Numbered from the stretch's first letter, positions 45,915 to 55,327 are shown. The stretch is 64,000 nucleotides of DNA from Bacillus ndiopicus (GCF_000612805.1 NZ_HG964403.1:967015-1031014); one strand, 5' to 3'. Numbers and translations: made by a program. Notes: generated by a model from the letters alone, not told the origin.

Positions 45915-45954
45915 GGGGCGTCGGGAAGGTTTTGATTTTCCCGATGCCCCTTTT
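45915..45954 (+). terminator. Second terminator just before xerD
   Basis: GGGGCGTCGGGAA (45915-45927) pairs with TTCCCGATGCCCC (45938-45950), followed by TTTT. It lies about 30 bases before the xerD start, so read-through transcription into xerD would be limited or regulated. Confidence 0.85.
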
Positions 45955-45985
45955 CATTTCTACTTATTCGGAAGGGGTTTTAGGG

Positions 45986-46885
45986 ATGAATGTATTTCAA
46001 GATGCTATTGCAGATTATATTCATTTTATACGCGTAGAGCGCCAATTATCTGATAATACACTTGTATCGTATGAGCGCGATTTGGCGAGTTATGCAGCAT
46101 TTATTCAAGCACAGCAGCTACCGTCCTTTAATGAAGTAACGCGTGCAACCATTTTATTGCATTTAGAAGCGCTGCGTGCAGCAGGAAAAACACCACGCAC
46201 AATCGCTCGCCATATTTCATCAATTAGGTCGTTCCATCAATTTTTATTAAGGGAAAAAGTAACGACAACTGATCCGACTGTGCATCTTGAAATGCCACAA
46301 TTGGAGCAGAAGCTACCAAAAGTCCTTTCCATACAAGAGATTGATGCACTAATTGCAGCTCCAGACCTTTCTAAGGCTCAAGGGGTTCGCGATGTTGCCA
46401 TGCTTGAGTTATTGTATGCTACTGGGATGCGCATTAGCGAGTTAATTGAGCTCGATATTAATGATATCCATTTAACGATGGGCTTTGTGCGTGTATTTGG
46501 TAAAGGCGGAAAGGAAAGAATTATTCCGCTTGGTCGCGGCGCAATTACAGCATGCGAAAATTATTTAGGGCGAGCACGCTACGAGCTCCAAGGTAAATAT
46601 CCAAAAACTGACGCGTTATTTATTAACCGTAGAGGGAAAAGATTAACTAGACAAGGTTGCTGGAAGCTATTGAAGGAGCATGCGCAGACAGCGAAAATTC
46701 AGCATGAAATTACGCCGCACGTGTTGCGCCATTCCTTTGCCACTCATTTAATTGAAAACGGAGCGGATTTACGAGCGGTACAGGAAATGTTAGGGCATTC
46801 AGATATTTCAACGACACAAATTTATACACATGTGAGCAAAACGAGATTATCTGAGGTATATAAGCAATTCCACCCACGTGCATAA
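45986..46885 (+). CDS. xerD: Tyrosine recombinase XerD
   Basis: A 299-residue site-specific recombinase that, with XerC, resolves chromosome dimers at dif. The catalytic residues are Arg149 (TGMRIS), Lys173 (FGKGGK), His245 and Arg248 ([10 protein letters not shown]), His271 (LGHSD) and Tyr280 (QIYTHV). The N-terminal core-binding domain ([15 protein letters not shown]...) is complete. The longer frame from 45932 lies within the terminator, so ATG 45986 is the start. No dif site was recognised in the window. Confidence 0.95.
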   Translation: MNVFQDAIADYIHFIRVERQLSDNTLVSYERDLASYAAFIQAQQLPSFNEVTRATILLHLEALRAAGKTPRTIARHISSIRSFHQFLLREKVTTTDPTVHLEMPQLEQKLPKVLSIQEIDALIAAPDLSKAQGVRDVAMLELLYATGMRISELIELDINDIHLTMGFVRVFGKGGKERIIPLGRGAITACENYLGRARYELQGKYPKTDALFINRRGKRLTRQGCWKLLKEHAQTAKIQHEITPHVLRHSFATHLIENGADLRAVQEMLGHSDISTTQIYTHVSKTRLSEVYKQFHPRA

Positions 46886-46962
46886 GTAGTTAGTCATTGT
46901 TAGAACAAAATGTCACATAGAAGGATGGACATCTTTTATTCAGAAGATAAAAATTTTGTACA

Positions 46963-46976
46963 GTCAGATGTCTGAC
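46963..46976. promoter_or_regulatory. Perfect palindrome upstream of deoB
   Basis: GTCAGATGTCTGAC is a 14 bp perfect palindrome about 60 bases before the deoB start. It has no T-run and looks like an operator for a dimeric repressor, perhaps of the GntR type. The regulator is not in the window. Confidence 0.45.
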
Positions 46977-47036
46977 CTTTATTTTTGAATTATTTTTGGT
47001 AAAATATATATATAGTGAAAAGGAGGTCGTGCAATA

Positions 47037-48215
47037 ATGGAAGCGTTTAAAAAGATACATGTAATTGTAATGGATTCGGTAGGAATTGGTGAAGCACCAG
47101 ATGCTCAGAAGTTTGGGGATGTCGGCTCAGATACGTTAGGCCATATTGCAGAAAAAATGAATGGCTTAAAGATGCCTACGATGGAAGGCTTAGGCTTATC
47201 TAATATTCGAGAGCTACAAGGAATAGCGCGAGTAGATGAACCAAAGGCTTACTATACTATGATGCAAGAGGCATCTGTAGGTAAAGATACGATGACTGGT
47301 CATTGGGAAATTATGGGCTTAAACATTGACAAGCCATTTAAAGTATATCCAGATGGCTTCCCCCAAGAGCTAATTGCACAATTAGAGGAACGTACAGGGC
47401 GTAAAGTATTGTGCAACAAGCCTGCAAGCGGAACGGCGGTTATTGATGATTTTGGGCAAGAGCATATGGAAACAGGGGCAATTATTGTTTATACATCTGC
47501 TGACCCTGTGCTACAAATCGCAGCACATGAGGAAATTGTGCCATTAGAGGAGCTTTATAAAATTTGTGAAATCGCACGCGAATTAACATTGCAGCCAGAA
47601 TATTTAGTTGGGCGAGTAATTGCGCGTCCGTTTATTGGCGAACCAGGCAACTTTACACGTACAGCAAATCGCCATGACTATGCATTGACACCATTCGGTC
47701 GTACAACGATGGCAGAAATGAAAGATGCAGGCTTTGATGTTATTGCAATCGGTAAAATCTCTGATATTTTCAATGGTGATGGCGTAACAGAAGCCATTCG
47801 CACGAAAAACAACACAGATGGCATGGATAAAATGGTGGAAGTGGCACAGCGCGATTTTCATGGGATAAGCTTTTTAAACTTAGTTGATTTTGACGCAAAC
47901 TTTGGTCACCGTCGCGATCCTATTGGCTATGGTGAGGCGCTAGAAGAATTCGACCGTCGCTTACCAGAGGTGCTATCGGAGCTAGGTGAGGATGATTTGC
48001 TAATGATTACAGCTGATCATGGTAATGACCCAACTTTCCCAGGTACAGATCATACGCGTGAATATGTACCATTAATCGTTTATTCTCCACGTTTTAATGG
48101 TGGAGTAGAACTGCCACTACGTGAAACATTTGCGGACATTGCAGCAACGATTGCTGACAATTTTAAAATTGCAGCACCTAAGTTTGGTACAAGCTTTTTG
48201 CAACAATTGAAATAG
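47037..48215 (+). CDS. deoB: Phosphopentomutase DeoB
   Basis: A 392-residue alkaline-phosphatase-superfamily enzyme that converts (deoxy)ribose 1-phosphate to the 5-phosphate. Metal-binding signatures are [14 protein letters not shown] at the N-terminus and [10 protein letters not shown] ... TDHTREYVP at the C-terminus. The phospho-accepting Thr lies in [10 protein letters not shown]. Next to pdp, it completes breakdown of nucleosides to central metabolism. Confidence 0.96.
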   Translation: MEAFKKIHVIVMDSVGIGEAPDAQKFGDVGSDTLGHIAEKMNGLKMPTMEGLGLSNIRELQGIARVDEPKAYYTMMQEASVGKDTMTGHWEIMGLNIDKPFKVYPDGFPQELIAQLEERTGRKVLCNKPASGTAVIDDFGQEHMETGAIIVYTSADPVLQIAAHEEIVPLEELYKICEIARELTLQPEYLVGRVIARPFIGEPGNFTRTANRHDYALTPFGRTTMAEMKDAGFDVIAIGKISDIFNGDGVTEAIRTKNNTDGMDKMVEVAQRDFHGISFLNLVDFDANFGHRRDPIGYGEALEEFDRRLPEVLSELGEDDLLMITADHGNDPTFPGTDHTREYVPLIVYSPRFNGGVELPLRETFADIAATIADNFKIAAPKFGTSFLQQLK

Positions 48216-48228
48216 GGAGGCTAGGCAA

Positions 48229-49533
48229 ATGAGAATGGTAGATATTATTGAGAAAAAACGAGATGGTCAAACGTTAACAACAGAAGAAATTCGTTTTTTC
48301 ATTAACGGCTATACAAACGGCAATGTACCGGACTATCAAGCAAGTGCATTGTTAATGACCATTTATTTTCAAGGAATGGATGACCGTGAACTAGCTGATT
48401 TAACAATGGCAATGGTGGAGTCTGGTGAGCAAATTAAGCTAGCACAAATAGAAGGTATAAAGGTAGATAAGCATTCAACAGGTGGCGTAGGTGACACGAC
48501 GACACTACCGTTAGCAGCAATGGTCGCTGCAGTAGGGGTTCCAGTTGCGAAAATGAGCGGTCGCGGCTTAGGGCATACAGGCGGTACAATCGACAAGCTA
48601 GAGGCGATTGCAGGCTTCCATGTGGAACTAACAAATGAACAATTTGCGAAGCAAGTAAATGATATTAAAATGGCGGTTATTGGGCAAAGTGGCAATTTAA
48701 CACCGGCCGATAAAAAGCTTTATGCCTTGCGCGATGTTACAGCTACTGTATCAAGTATTCCATTAATTGCTAGCTCGATTATGTCGAAAAAAATTGCAGC
48801 AGGTGCAGATGCCATTGTACTTGATGTAAAAACGGGTGATGGCGCCTTTATGAAAACAGCCGAAGATGCGAAAAAGCTTGCTGAGACGATGGTGCGCATC
48901 GGCAATAACGTTGGGCGTAATACGATGGCCATCATTTCAGATATGAGCCAGCCATTAGGATATGCAATAGGAAATGCACTTGAAATTCAAGAGGCAATCG
49001 ATACGTTAAAAGGGCATGGTCCAGCTGATTTAAACGAGCTGTGCTATACACTTGGTTCACAAATGGTTGTGCTTGGTGGTAAAGCAGCAACAATTGACGA
49101 AGCACGTGCGATGCTAAAGGAAGTTGTAGAGAATGGTGCTGCGCTTGAAGTATTGAAAAAATTTATTGCAGCACAGGGCGGAGATGCCTCTGTTGTTGAT
49201 GAACCAACAAAGCTACCACAGGCTACTTATGTGACAGAGCTTGTAGCGAAGGTAGCAGGCTATGTAGCAAAAATCGAGGCAGATGATATTGGTACAGCGG
49301 CAATGCTTCTTGGCGCAGGACGTGCAACAAAGGAATCAGAAATCGATTTAGCTGTGGGCTTAGTGTTGCGCAAAAAAGTTGGAGATTACGTAGAAGCGGG
49401 AGAGTCGCTGGTAACAATCCATGCGAACCGTGAACAAATTGATGATGTTGTTGAGAAAATTTATGCACACATCCATTTATCTCAGGAGCCAGTTGTTGCT
49501 CCGAAATTGATTGAAGCGATTATTACGAAATAA
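48229..49533 (+). CDS. pdp: Pyrimidine-nucleoside phosphorylase
   Basis: A 434-residue thymidine/pyrimidine phosphorylase. The phosphate- and substrate-binding motif is [13 protein letters not shown], followed by [17 protein letters not shown] and, in the central domain, [10 protein letters not shown]. The C-terminal domain has [11 protein letters not shown], the lipoyl-like segment of the family. It lies 13 bp after deoB and produces the sugar phosphate that DeoB uses. In B. subtilis this place is held by the purine phosphorylase pupG. Confidence 0.95.
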   Translation: MRMVDIIEKKRDGQTLTTEEIRFFINGYTNGNVPDYQASALLMTIYFQGMDDRELADLTMAMVESGEQIKLAQIEGIKVDKHSTGGVGDTTTLPLAAMVAAVGVPVAKMSGRGLGHTGGTIDKLEAIAGFHVELTNEQFAKQVNDIKMAVIGQSGNLTPADKKLYALRDVTATVSSIPLIASSIMSKKIAAGADAIVLDVKTGDGAFMKTAEDAKKLAETMVRIGNNVGRNTMAIISDMSQPLGYAIGNALEIQEAIDTLKGHGPADLNELCYTLGSQMVVLGGKAATIDEARAMLKEVVENGAALEVLKKFIAAQGGDASVVDEPTKLPQATYVTELVAKVAGYVAKIEADDIGTAAMLLGAGRATKESEIDLAVGLVLRKKVGDYVEAGESLVTIHANREQIDDVVEKIYAHIHLSQEPVVAPKLIEAIITK

Positions 49534-49543
49534 TAGATATTTT

Positions 49544-49584
49544 ACCTATAAAATCGGATTAATACCGATTTTATAGGTTTTTTT
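49544..49584 (+). terminator. deoB-pdp terminator
   Basis: ACCTATAAAATCGG (49544-49557) pairs perfectly with CCGATTTTATAGGT (49565-49578), followed by TTTTTT. Confidence 0.93.
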
Positions 49585-49616
49585 GTTGATAAAATCAGAA
49601 AAATACTAGCGGTTAT

Positions 49617-49762
49617 AAAAAACGTGGAATAAAACTCAAAAAACGTGGAACAAACTCCTGAAAACGTGGAATAAAACTCAAAAAACGTAGAATAAACTCC
49701 TGAAAACGTAGAATAAACCTCCAAAACATAAAATAACTCCGCGAAAACATGGAATAACCTCA
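49617..49762 (+). repeat. AACGTGGAATAA minisatellite (21 bp period)
   Basis: Seven units of AAAACGTGGAATAAAACTC type. The reference C is at 49623, 49644, 49665, 49686, 49707, 49727 and 49748, so steps are 21, 21, 21, 21, 20 and 21 bp. Unit ends alternate between CTCAAA and CTCCTG in the first four. The core differs from the GCAGATAA arrays, but length, A-runs and CTC are shared. In B. subtilis dacF lies in this place. The rest of the 390 bp gap holds only the terminator and the spoIIA promoter. Confidence 0.88.
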
Positions 49763-49867
49763 ACACCCAATAAAAAATAAATGCGATGTTTAAAAAATAA
49801 TTCACTTTCCCATACTTTGACGTATAGACACTAGTTTTAGCGAAGCAGCACTAGTTTTGTCGGGTGT

Positions 49868-49894
49868 GAAGGGAAAAGAAACTCGTCATAGAAT
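49868..49894 (+). promoter_or_regulatory. Sigma-H type promoter of the spoIIA operon
   Basis: GAAGGGAAA (49868-49876) fits the sigma-H -35 RNAGGAWWW at 8 of 9 positions. After 11 bp, ATAGAAT (49888-49894) fits RNNGAAT fully. It lies about 30 bases before spoIIAA, the expected place for the sigma-H promoter known from B. subtilis. Confidence 0.75.
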
Positions 49895-49922
49895 TAGCGT
49901 TAGGACGAGGAGGCGAAGCAAT

Positions 49923-50276
49923 ATGAATTATGAACTTTCGATGTACCCAGAGCAGATTGCAATTATTCGATTATATGGGGAGCTTGGGCATCATGAAACT
50001 GAAAAAATCCGTGCTCAAATTTCGAAAACGATACTGCAAGGGCATGTGACGACATTAATTTGGAATTTAGCAGGTCTGCAATTTATGGACAGCTCAGGCA
50101 TTGGCTTAATTTTAGGAAGAATGCGAGAGCTTAGCATCGTAGGTGGTCAAATCATTATTTTAAATCCTTCATCGACAATGCAGAAAATATTCCAATTTTC
50201 TGGTCTTGCACAATATATTATGCATGCAGATGAACAAGCAGCTATTTCACATATAAGGGGGATTGTTCATGGATAA
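49923..50276 (+). CDS. spoIIAA: Anti-sigma-F factor antagonist SpoIIAA
   Basis: A 117-residue STAS-domain protein that frees sigma F by binding SpoIIAB. The phosphorylated serine is Ser58 in FMDSSGIGLILGR, the same number as in B. subtilis. Frame is open to 49857, but ATG 49923 has GAGGAGGCG. It overlaps spoIIAB by 8 bp. Confidence 0.96.
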   Translation: MNYELSMYPEQIAIIRLYGELGHHETEKIRAQISKTILQGHVTTLIWNLAGLQFMDSSGIGLILGRMRELSIVGGQIIILNPSSTMQKIFQFSGLAQYIMHADEQAAISHIRGIVHG

Positions 50277-50709
50277 CGAAATGACATTATCATTTATTGC
50301 AAAAAGTGAGAATGAAAGTTTAGCAAGAATGGCGGTTATGAGCTTTATTGCTCAGCTTGATCCGACAGTAGACGAGTTATCTGAATTGAAAACAATTATT
50401 TCGGAGGCTGTTTCCAATGCAATTATTCATGGCTACGAGGAGGATGGCAAAAGCGTTGTGACAGTGCGAGCAACGTTAATCGGTCATACGATACAAGTAA
50501 GCATTCAGGATTATGGGAAAGGGATTGGCGATGTTGCACAGGCGATGGAGCCTTTATTTACAACAAAAGCAGCTTTAGAGCGTTCAGGTATGGGCTTTAC
50601 GATTATGGAAAGTTTCGCGGATGAGCTTGTTGTGCAGTCTGTTGAAGGCGAAGGGACAAGCGTGACTTTTACGAAAAAAATATCATCAGCACATGCGTCA
50701 GTAATGTAA
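50269..50709 (+). CDS. spoIIAB: Anti-sigma-F factor SpoIIAB
   Basis: A 146-residue GHKL-type serine kinase and anti-sigma factor. The N box is SEAVSNAIIHGYEE, the G1 box DYGKGIGD, and the lid/G2 region RSGMGFTIMESF. It holds sigma F inactive in the predivisional cell and phosphorylates SpoIIAA. ATG 50269 has AAGGGGGA upstream. Confidence 0.96.
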   Translation: MDNEMTLSFIAKSENESLARMAVMSFIAQLDPTVDELSELKTIISEAVSNAIIHGYEEDGKSVVTVRATLIGHTIQVSIQDYGKGIGDVAQAMEPLFTTKAALERSGMGFTIMESFADELVVQSVEGEGTSVTFTKKISSAHASVM

Positions 50710-50713
50710 AGGG

Positions 50714-51493
50714 GTGGGGACAATCGAAAAGTCTTCAGAAGTGTTGTTGACGCAGGCGGAGATGCGGGTATTAATTGAGCGCTCGCAACAAGGGGATATT
50801 GAGGCAAGGAAGCGGATGATTGAAGGAAATACACGGCTTGTTTGGTCAATTGTACAACGCTTTTCATCGCGCGGTGTAGAGCTGGAGGATTTATTTCAAA
50901 TCGGCTGTATTGGCTTAATGAAATCGATTGATAAATTTGATTTATCTTACGAGGTAAAATTTTCAACATATGCTGTGCCAATGATTATTGGAGAAATTCA
51001 ACGCTTTTTACGCGACGATGGTATGGTAAAGGTTAGCCGTTCAATTCGTGAGCTAAACTATAAAATTCGTCATGCTACAGAGGAATATATGAAGACGAAT
51101 GAGAAGCCACCTTCTATTTCAGAGCTAGCGGAGCGCTTAGGTGTGACGCAGGATGATATTTTGATTGCGACAGACGCAATGAGAGATCCGGCCTCTTTAC
51201 ATGAACAGCTCTTTGAAAACGATGGGGACTCCATTACATTGATGGATCAAATGTATGATGAAAAATCGCAACTCCCATTTGAATATATTCCCCTCAAGGA
51301 AATGCTAACAAAGCTTGATAAACGAGAGCAGTCCATTATTTATTTACGCTATTTTGCGGATTTAACGCAAACTGAAATAGCGGAGCGACTTGGAATTTCA
51401 CAAGTGCAAGTATCGCGCTTAGAGAAAAAAATATTAGCACAGCTGAAGCAATGGATGGATGTGACAACTACGAAAAAGGCAGTGAAAAAATGA
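50714..51493 (+). CDS. sigF: Forespore sigma factor SigF
   Basis: RNA polymerase sigma F, first forespore-specific factor, about 259 residues. Region 2 contains NTRLVWSIVQRF, DLFQIGCIGLMKSIDKFD and STYAVPMIIGEIQRFLRDDG; region 4 has LTQTEIAERLGISQVQVSRLEKKIL. The exact start is unclear: GTG 50714 is almost on top of AAAGGGG, while the next GTG and TTG codons (50741-50747) are better spaced. The end overlaps spoVAF by 4 bp. Confidence 0.95.
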   Translation: MGTIEKSSEVLLTQAEMRVLIERSQQGDIEARKRMIEGNTRLVWSIVQRFSSRGVELEDLFQIGCIGLMKSIDKFDLSYEVKFSTYAVPMIIGEIQRFLRDDGMVKVSRSIRELNYKIRHATEEYMKTNEKPPSISELAERLGVTQDDILIATDAMRDPASLHEQLFENDGDSITLMDQMYDEKSQLPFEYIPLKEMLTKLDKREQSIIYLRYFADLTQTEIAERLGISQVQVSRLEKKILAQLKQWMDVTTTKKAVKK

Positions 51494-52932
51494 GCAATCA
51501 GCTTTTTACATCTTTAGAGCAGGCACAGCAGTATTTAAGTGAAGTTTTAGGCGATAGCGAATCGTTTGACGTTTGTGTAAAGCCTATTTTTGTACGCAAT
51601 ATGGAAGTGTTATCGGTCTATATTTCAGGACTGGTTGATAGTGAAACGTTAACGCAACTACTAGCTGAATTACAGTATGAGAGGTCTGAACATATTGAGG
51701 ATGAACCCGCCTATTTTGATGCGCACTTTAATCATCATGGAAAAGAGCCTGTCGAAACGATTGAAGATTTTTTGTTGGGCGTTTTAAGCGGACGAGTTGG
51801 TCTTGTGACGACACATGGCTATTGTTATTGCGCAGAGTTTCGCAAGTATCCGGGACGTAACCCAGAGGAACCTGATAATGAAAAGGTGATTCGAGGTGCA
51901 CGTGATGGTTTTGCAGAAAATATTATACAAAATGCAGGTTTAATTCGTCGCAGAATTCGAAGTGCAAATTTGCGCTTTCAGCTTTCGCAAATCTCTAAAC
52001 TAGGGAAGACGGATGTCGCGCTTTGTTATATAAAGGATTTAGTAAATGAAGAGCATCTTCACTGGCTTCAGGAGCGCTTTCAGTTAATCGAGCATGATGG
52101 TTTAACGATGGCGGATAAATCTTTGGAGGAGTGGTTATTCAAGCAAAAGTTTCATCCCCTACCATTCGTCCGCTACTCTGAACGGCCAGATATTGTGGCA
52201 GCGCATTTATTGGAGGGACATATTGCAATTATTGTTGATACGTCACCATCTGTTATGCTGATGCCTGTGACGATGTTCCATTTTTTACAGCATGCCGAGG
52301 AATATCGTCAGGCGCCATTAATTGGCTCAATGATGCGGCTTTTACGCTACGCGGCAGCATTGCTTAGCTTAGTGTTGCTGCCATTATGGTATTTATTTGC
52401 GCAGGATAGTCATTTGCTACCTGATGCGCTTTCTTTTTTAGGAGAAGCAGAGCAGTCGAAAGTGCCGCTCTTTTTGCAAATGATTATTGCCGATTTAGGT
52501 ATTGAATATTTGCGGATTGCGGCTATTCATACCCCAACACCGCTTTCGACCGCAATGGGATTAATTGCCGGGATAGTTATTGGGCAAATTGCCATTGATG
52601 TTGGGCTCTTTTCAAGCGAGGTTGTATTATATACAGCGCTTGTTGCAATTTTTACATTCGCAATACCGAATTATGAGCTAAGCATTTCAATTAAAGTTTT
52701 CCGTATTTTTTTATTGATTATGACAGCATTATTTGAAGCTAATGGATTTTTTATTGCATTATTTATAATTTTCTCTTATTTATGTGCACTACGTCCGTTA
52801 AAAGTTCCTTATATGTGGCCGCTTATTCCTTTTTTCCCAAAGGCATTTATGCGCGTCTTTATTCGTTTTCCAATGTCTGATGATGCACTTAGGCCATATA
52901 TTGTGGGTGCACAGCAGCGAAAACGAGCATAA
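51490..52932 (+). CDS. spoVAF: Spore germination protein SpoVAF (GerA family)
   Basis: About 480 residues, GerAA-type A subunit. A hydrophilic N-terminal domain (1-275) with FHPLPFVRYSERPD and GHIAIIVDTSPSVMLMPVT is followed by five or six membrane helices. It forms a minor germinant-receptor-like complex in the spore inner membrane. Start overlaps sigF, so it is co-expressed in the forespore. In B. subtilis spoVAA-AE lie between sigF and this gene; here they are missing. Confidence 0.92.
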   Translation: MSNQLFTSLEQAQQYLSEVLGDSESFDVCVKPIFVRNMEVLSVYISGLVDSETLTQLLAELQYERSEHIEDEPAYFDAHFNHHGKEPVETIEDFLLGVLSGRVGLVTTHGYCYCAEFRKYPGRNPEEPDNEKVIRGARDGFAENIIQNAGLIRRRIRSANLRFQLSQISKLGKTDVALCYIKDLVNEEHLHWLQERFQLIEHDGLTMADKSLEEWLFKQKFHPLPFVRYSERPDIVAAHLLEGHIAIIVDTSPSVMLMPVTMFHFLQHAEEYRQAPLIGSMMRLLRYAAALLSLVLLPLWYLFAQDSHLLPDALSFLGEAEQSKVPLFLQMIIADLGIEYLRIAAIHTPTPLSTAMGLIAGIVIGQIAIDVGLFSSEVVLYTALVAIFTFAIPNYELSISIKVFRIFLLIMTALFEANGFFIALFIIFSYLCALRPLKVPYMWPLIPFFPKAFMRVFIRFPMSDDALRPYIVGAQQRKRA

Positions 52933-53006
52933 AGCACATTGCACTCGGTTCTCTCCTATGTTAAAGTTCTCATATACTATTTTGAGCGGTAATGGAGGAG
53001 AGTAGA

Positions 53007-54326
53007 GTGCATTTATATGGAACACAAAGTATTTCAAATAATGGGCATTTGATGATTGGCGGAGTAGATACAGTTGAGCTAGCAAAAGATTATGGCACAC
53101 CGCTATTTGTTTATGATACTGAGCTAATTCGTGAGCGTTCTAGAAGCTTTATCGATACGTTTAAGCAACTGGGCATAAAAGCCGAGGTAGCCTATGCTTC
53201 AAAAGCATTTTCTTGTATTGCTGCATATCAACTAGCAGAGCAGGAAAATTTATCGCTTGATGTTGTATCTGGCGGTGAGTTATATACTGCAATTAAAGCA
53301 GGGTTCCCAGCAGAGCGCATTCATTTTCATGGCAACAATAAATCATATGCGGAGCTAGAGCTTGCTTTTGATACGAAAATTGGCTGTATCGTTGTCGATA
53401 ATTTTTATGAAATTAGCTTGTTAAAGGAAATCTCAAAGGCAAAGCAGCAATCGATGCGTATTTTACTACGTGTAACACCAGGTGTAGAAGCACACACGCA
53501 CGACTTTATTACTACTGGGCAAGCAGATTCAAAATTTGGTTTCGATTTGAATAATGGGCAAGCAGATCGTGCTTTTGAGGAAGTAAAGGATCATGATTTT
53601 TTACAGCTTTTAGGTTTGCATTGTCATATTGGCTCGCAAATATTCGAAACGGATGGCTTTAGCTTAGCAGCTGGCAAGCTAATGAAAAAAATAGGTGAAT
53701 GGAAAGAAAAGCACGGCTTTGAGTGTACTGTATTAAACCTTGGCGGAGGCTTTGGTATTCGTTACACGGAAGAGGATAAGCCTCTTGCACCACATATTTA
53801 TGTAGCTGAAATGATCAACACTGTACAAGCGGAGGCAGCTGCGCTAAAATTAGCGATGCCGGAGATTTGGATTGAGCCAGGTCGCTCACTTGTCGGTGAT
53901 GCAGGAACATCACTTTATACGATTGGATCACAAAAAACAGTGCCTAACATTCGTGAATATATCGCAGTGGATGGTGGGATGAGTGATAATATCCGTCCAG
54001 CTTTGTACGATGCGAAATATGAGGCTGTTATTGCAAATAAAGCAAATGCACCGAAAAATAGCACTTATACGGTTGCTGGTAAGCTTTGTGAATCTGGTGA
54101 TAAATTGATGATTGATGCTGCACTACAGCAGGCGGAGTCTGGTGATATTTTAGCTATGTTTTGTACAGGTGCCTACGGTTATTCGATGGCTTCAAACTAT
54201 AATCGTGTGCCGCGCCCAGCCGTTGTTTTTGTAGAAGCAGGTGAACACCAGCTAGCTATTCGACGTGAAAGCTATGATGATATTGTACAAAACGATCTCC
54301 CATTAACATTTAAGAAGGGTGAATAA
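53007..54326 (+). CDS. lysA: Diaminopimelate decarboxylase LysA
   Basis: A 439-residue PLP enzyme of the alanine-racemase fold that makes lysine from meso-diaminopimelate. Cofactor Lys66 is in VAYASKAFS, followed by SGGELYTA, HGNNKS, the glycine-rich LGGGFGIRY phosphate loop, and the CESGD active-site Cys. The frame opens at ATG 52992 on the GGAGGAG site; GTG 53007 gives MHLYGT, like B. subtilis. Position after spoVAF is conserved. No lysine riboswitch is seen in the 74 bp upstream. Confidence 0.96.
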   Translation: MHLYGTQSISNNGHLMIGGVDTVELAKDYGTPLFVYDTELIRERSRSFIDTFKQLGIKAEVAYASKAFSCIAAYQLAEQENLSLDVVSGGELYTAIKAGFPAERIHFHGNNKSYAELELAFDTKIGCIVVDNFYEISLLKEISKAKQQSMRILLRVTPGVEAHTHDFITTGQADSKFGFDLNNGQADRAFEEVKDHDFLQLLGLHCHIGSQIFETDGFSLAAGKLMKKIGEWKEKHGFECTVLNLGGGFGIRYTEEDKPLAPHIYVAEMINTVQAEAAALKLAMPEIWIEPGRSLVGDAGTSLYTIGSQKTVPNIREYIAVDGGMSDNIRPALYDAKYEAVIANKANAPKNSTYTVAGKLCESGDKLMIDAALQQAESGDILAMFCTGAYGYSMASNYNRVPRPAVVFVEAGEHQLAIRRESYDDIVQNDLPLTFKKGE

Positions 54327-54329
54327 TCG

Positions 54330-54434
54330 TTGAGAATATCAAAATGGAAGCTATTAATAGGGTTAGTGTCCTTTATACTATTTTGGGGTTTGATTTATAT
54401 TTATGTGATCATTCCGACCTTTGTAGTTGATTAA
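54330..54434 (+). CDS. Small single-helix membrane protein (34 residues)
   Basis: A short frame starting with TTG four bases after lysA, with an AAGGGTGA ribosome site. The product MRISKWKLL is followed by a hydrophobic helix (GLVSFILFWGLIYIYVIIP) and ends FVVD. The basic N-terminus and single helix suggest an N-in membrane peptide. I do not recognise a family. It is probably co-transcribed with lysA; its conservation in relatives would decide if it is real. Confidence 0.5.
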   Translation: MRISKWKLLIGLVSFILFWGLIYIYVIIPTFVVD

Positions 54435-54474
54435 CATAATAGTTTTGTATAGCAGAAAATGAGGAAATGTAAAG

Positions 54475-54828
54475 ATGTTAGTAAAATATAAAAAAACATT
54501 TGAAAAAATTGCGATGGGTTTAATTTCATTAATGCCGAAGTGCAAAGATTCAAAGTATTTAATGGATATTGTGCATCATTATGAGCAAGCTACAGATCGG
54601 CAGTTATATTTATGGAAGAAAGATGAAGAATTTGTTGGCATAATTGGTGTTGCTGTAGAAGGTTCGACGGCGACTATTCAACATATTTCGATTCTTCCTT
54701 CTTATCACGGCGAAGGAATTACTGCCGCGATGCTAGAAGAGCTACGCGCTTTAGGGCAATATGACAGTCTGCAATATAATGATGAAACAGCACCATTTTT
54801 GCAGCATCATCTATCGAATAAGGAATAA
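54475..54828 (+). CDS. ribT: GNAT acetyltransferase RibT
   Basis: A 117-residue GNAT-fold protein. YKKTFEKIAMGLISLMP at the N-terminus and the acetyl-CoA-binding turn SILPSYHGEGITAAML match RibT of the Bacillus rib locus. Its acceptor is unknown. The other riboflavin genes are not next to it, but scpA-scpB downstream keep the B. subtilis order ribT-DUF309-scpAB. Confidence 0.85.
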   Translation: MLVKYKKTFEKIAMGLISLMPKCKDSKYLMDIVHHYEQATDRQLYLWKKDEEFVGIIGVAVEGSTATIQHISILPSYHGEGITAAMLEELRALGQYDSLQYNDETAPFLQHHLSNKE

Positions 54829-54839
54829 AGAAAAAGAAG

Positions 54840-54882
54840 CTGTGGAGAATAGGCTAATGCTAGCATTTCTCTACAGTTTTTT
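54840..54882 (+). terminator. ribT terminator
   Basis: CTGTGGAGAA (54840-54849) pairs with TTCTCTACAG (54867-54876), then TTTTTT. Confidence 0.88.
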
Positions 54883-54908
54883 GTATTTCTTTAAAAGGAG
54901 AAGAAGTA

Positions 54909-55229
54909 TTGAGGTACATTTTAGTTAGTTCATTACTAGTTGTCATTTTGATGGTACTAAGTGGCTGTGGCGTACAAACTGAAGGTTACATATTAAAAAT
55001 AGAAGATGAAATATTAATTGCCGAAAACATTACTGCAAATGACTATGAAGTAACAAAAAACAAGTCGATTACTACTTTACAAGAAGAAGGGGTTCGATTG
55101 ACGTACTATAAATCCAATAAAACTGACAATTTAAAAGAAGGAGATAAAGTGAAGATTTGGGCAAAAGGTAAAGAACAAACTTCTTATCCAACAAGGGCGG
55201 GTGCGAAAAAAATTGAGGTAATCGAATGA
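54909..55229 (+). CDS. Small lipoprotein, DUF3221/YobA type
   Basis: A 106-residue lipoprotein. The signal peptide ends in VLSGC, a lipobox with lipidated Cys at about residue 20. The rest is a small beta-barrel-like domain with EGYILKIEDEILIAEN and GDKVKIWAKG, as in DUF3221 (YobA) proteins of unknown role. Start TTG with AAAGGAGAAG upstream. It stands alone, followed by a dispersed repeat. Confidence 0.75.
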   Translation: MRYILVSSLLVVILMVLSGCGVQTEGYILKIEDEILIAENITANDYEVTKNKSITTLQEEGVRLTYYKSNKTDNLKEGDKVKIWAKGKEQTSYPTRAGAKKIEVIE

Positions 55230-55255
55230 ATTTTCACTCCAAGTCTTTTATATAT

Positions 55256-55327
55256 TGATTCAGCAATCTTTTCTGCGACGAGTAATCGCAGGAGCAATCT
55301 TTTCTGCGACGAGTAATCGCAGGAGCA
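55256..55327 (+). repeat. Dispersed element, copy E (two head units, no tail)
   Basis: TTGATTCAGCAAT, then TGCGACGAGTAATCGCA at 55274-55290 and 55305-55321 (period 31 bp), each followed by GGAGCAA. It ends about 45 bp before the WYL regulator start. No tail module follows. Confidence 0.85.

Noticed and set aside
45932..45985. Upstream start for xerD
   Set aside because: This part of the frame is a terminator hairpin; the normal XerD N-terminus begins at 45986.
49542..49805. 87-codon minus-strand open frame with YSTFF repeats
   Set aside because: It is a translation of the 21 bp repeat and of the pdp terminator.
52933..53006. Lysine riboswitch before lysA
   Set aside because: The gap is only 74 bp and shows no L-box features.
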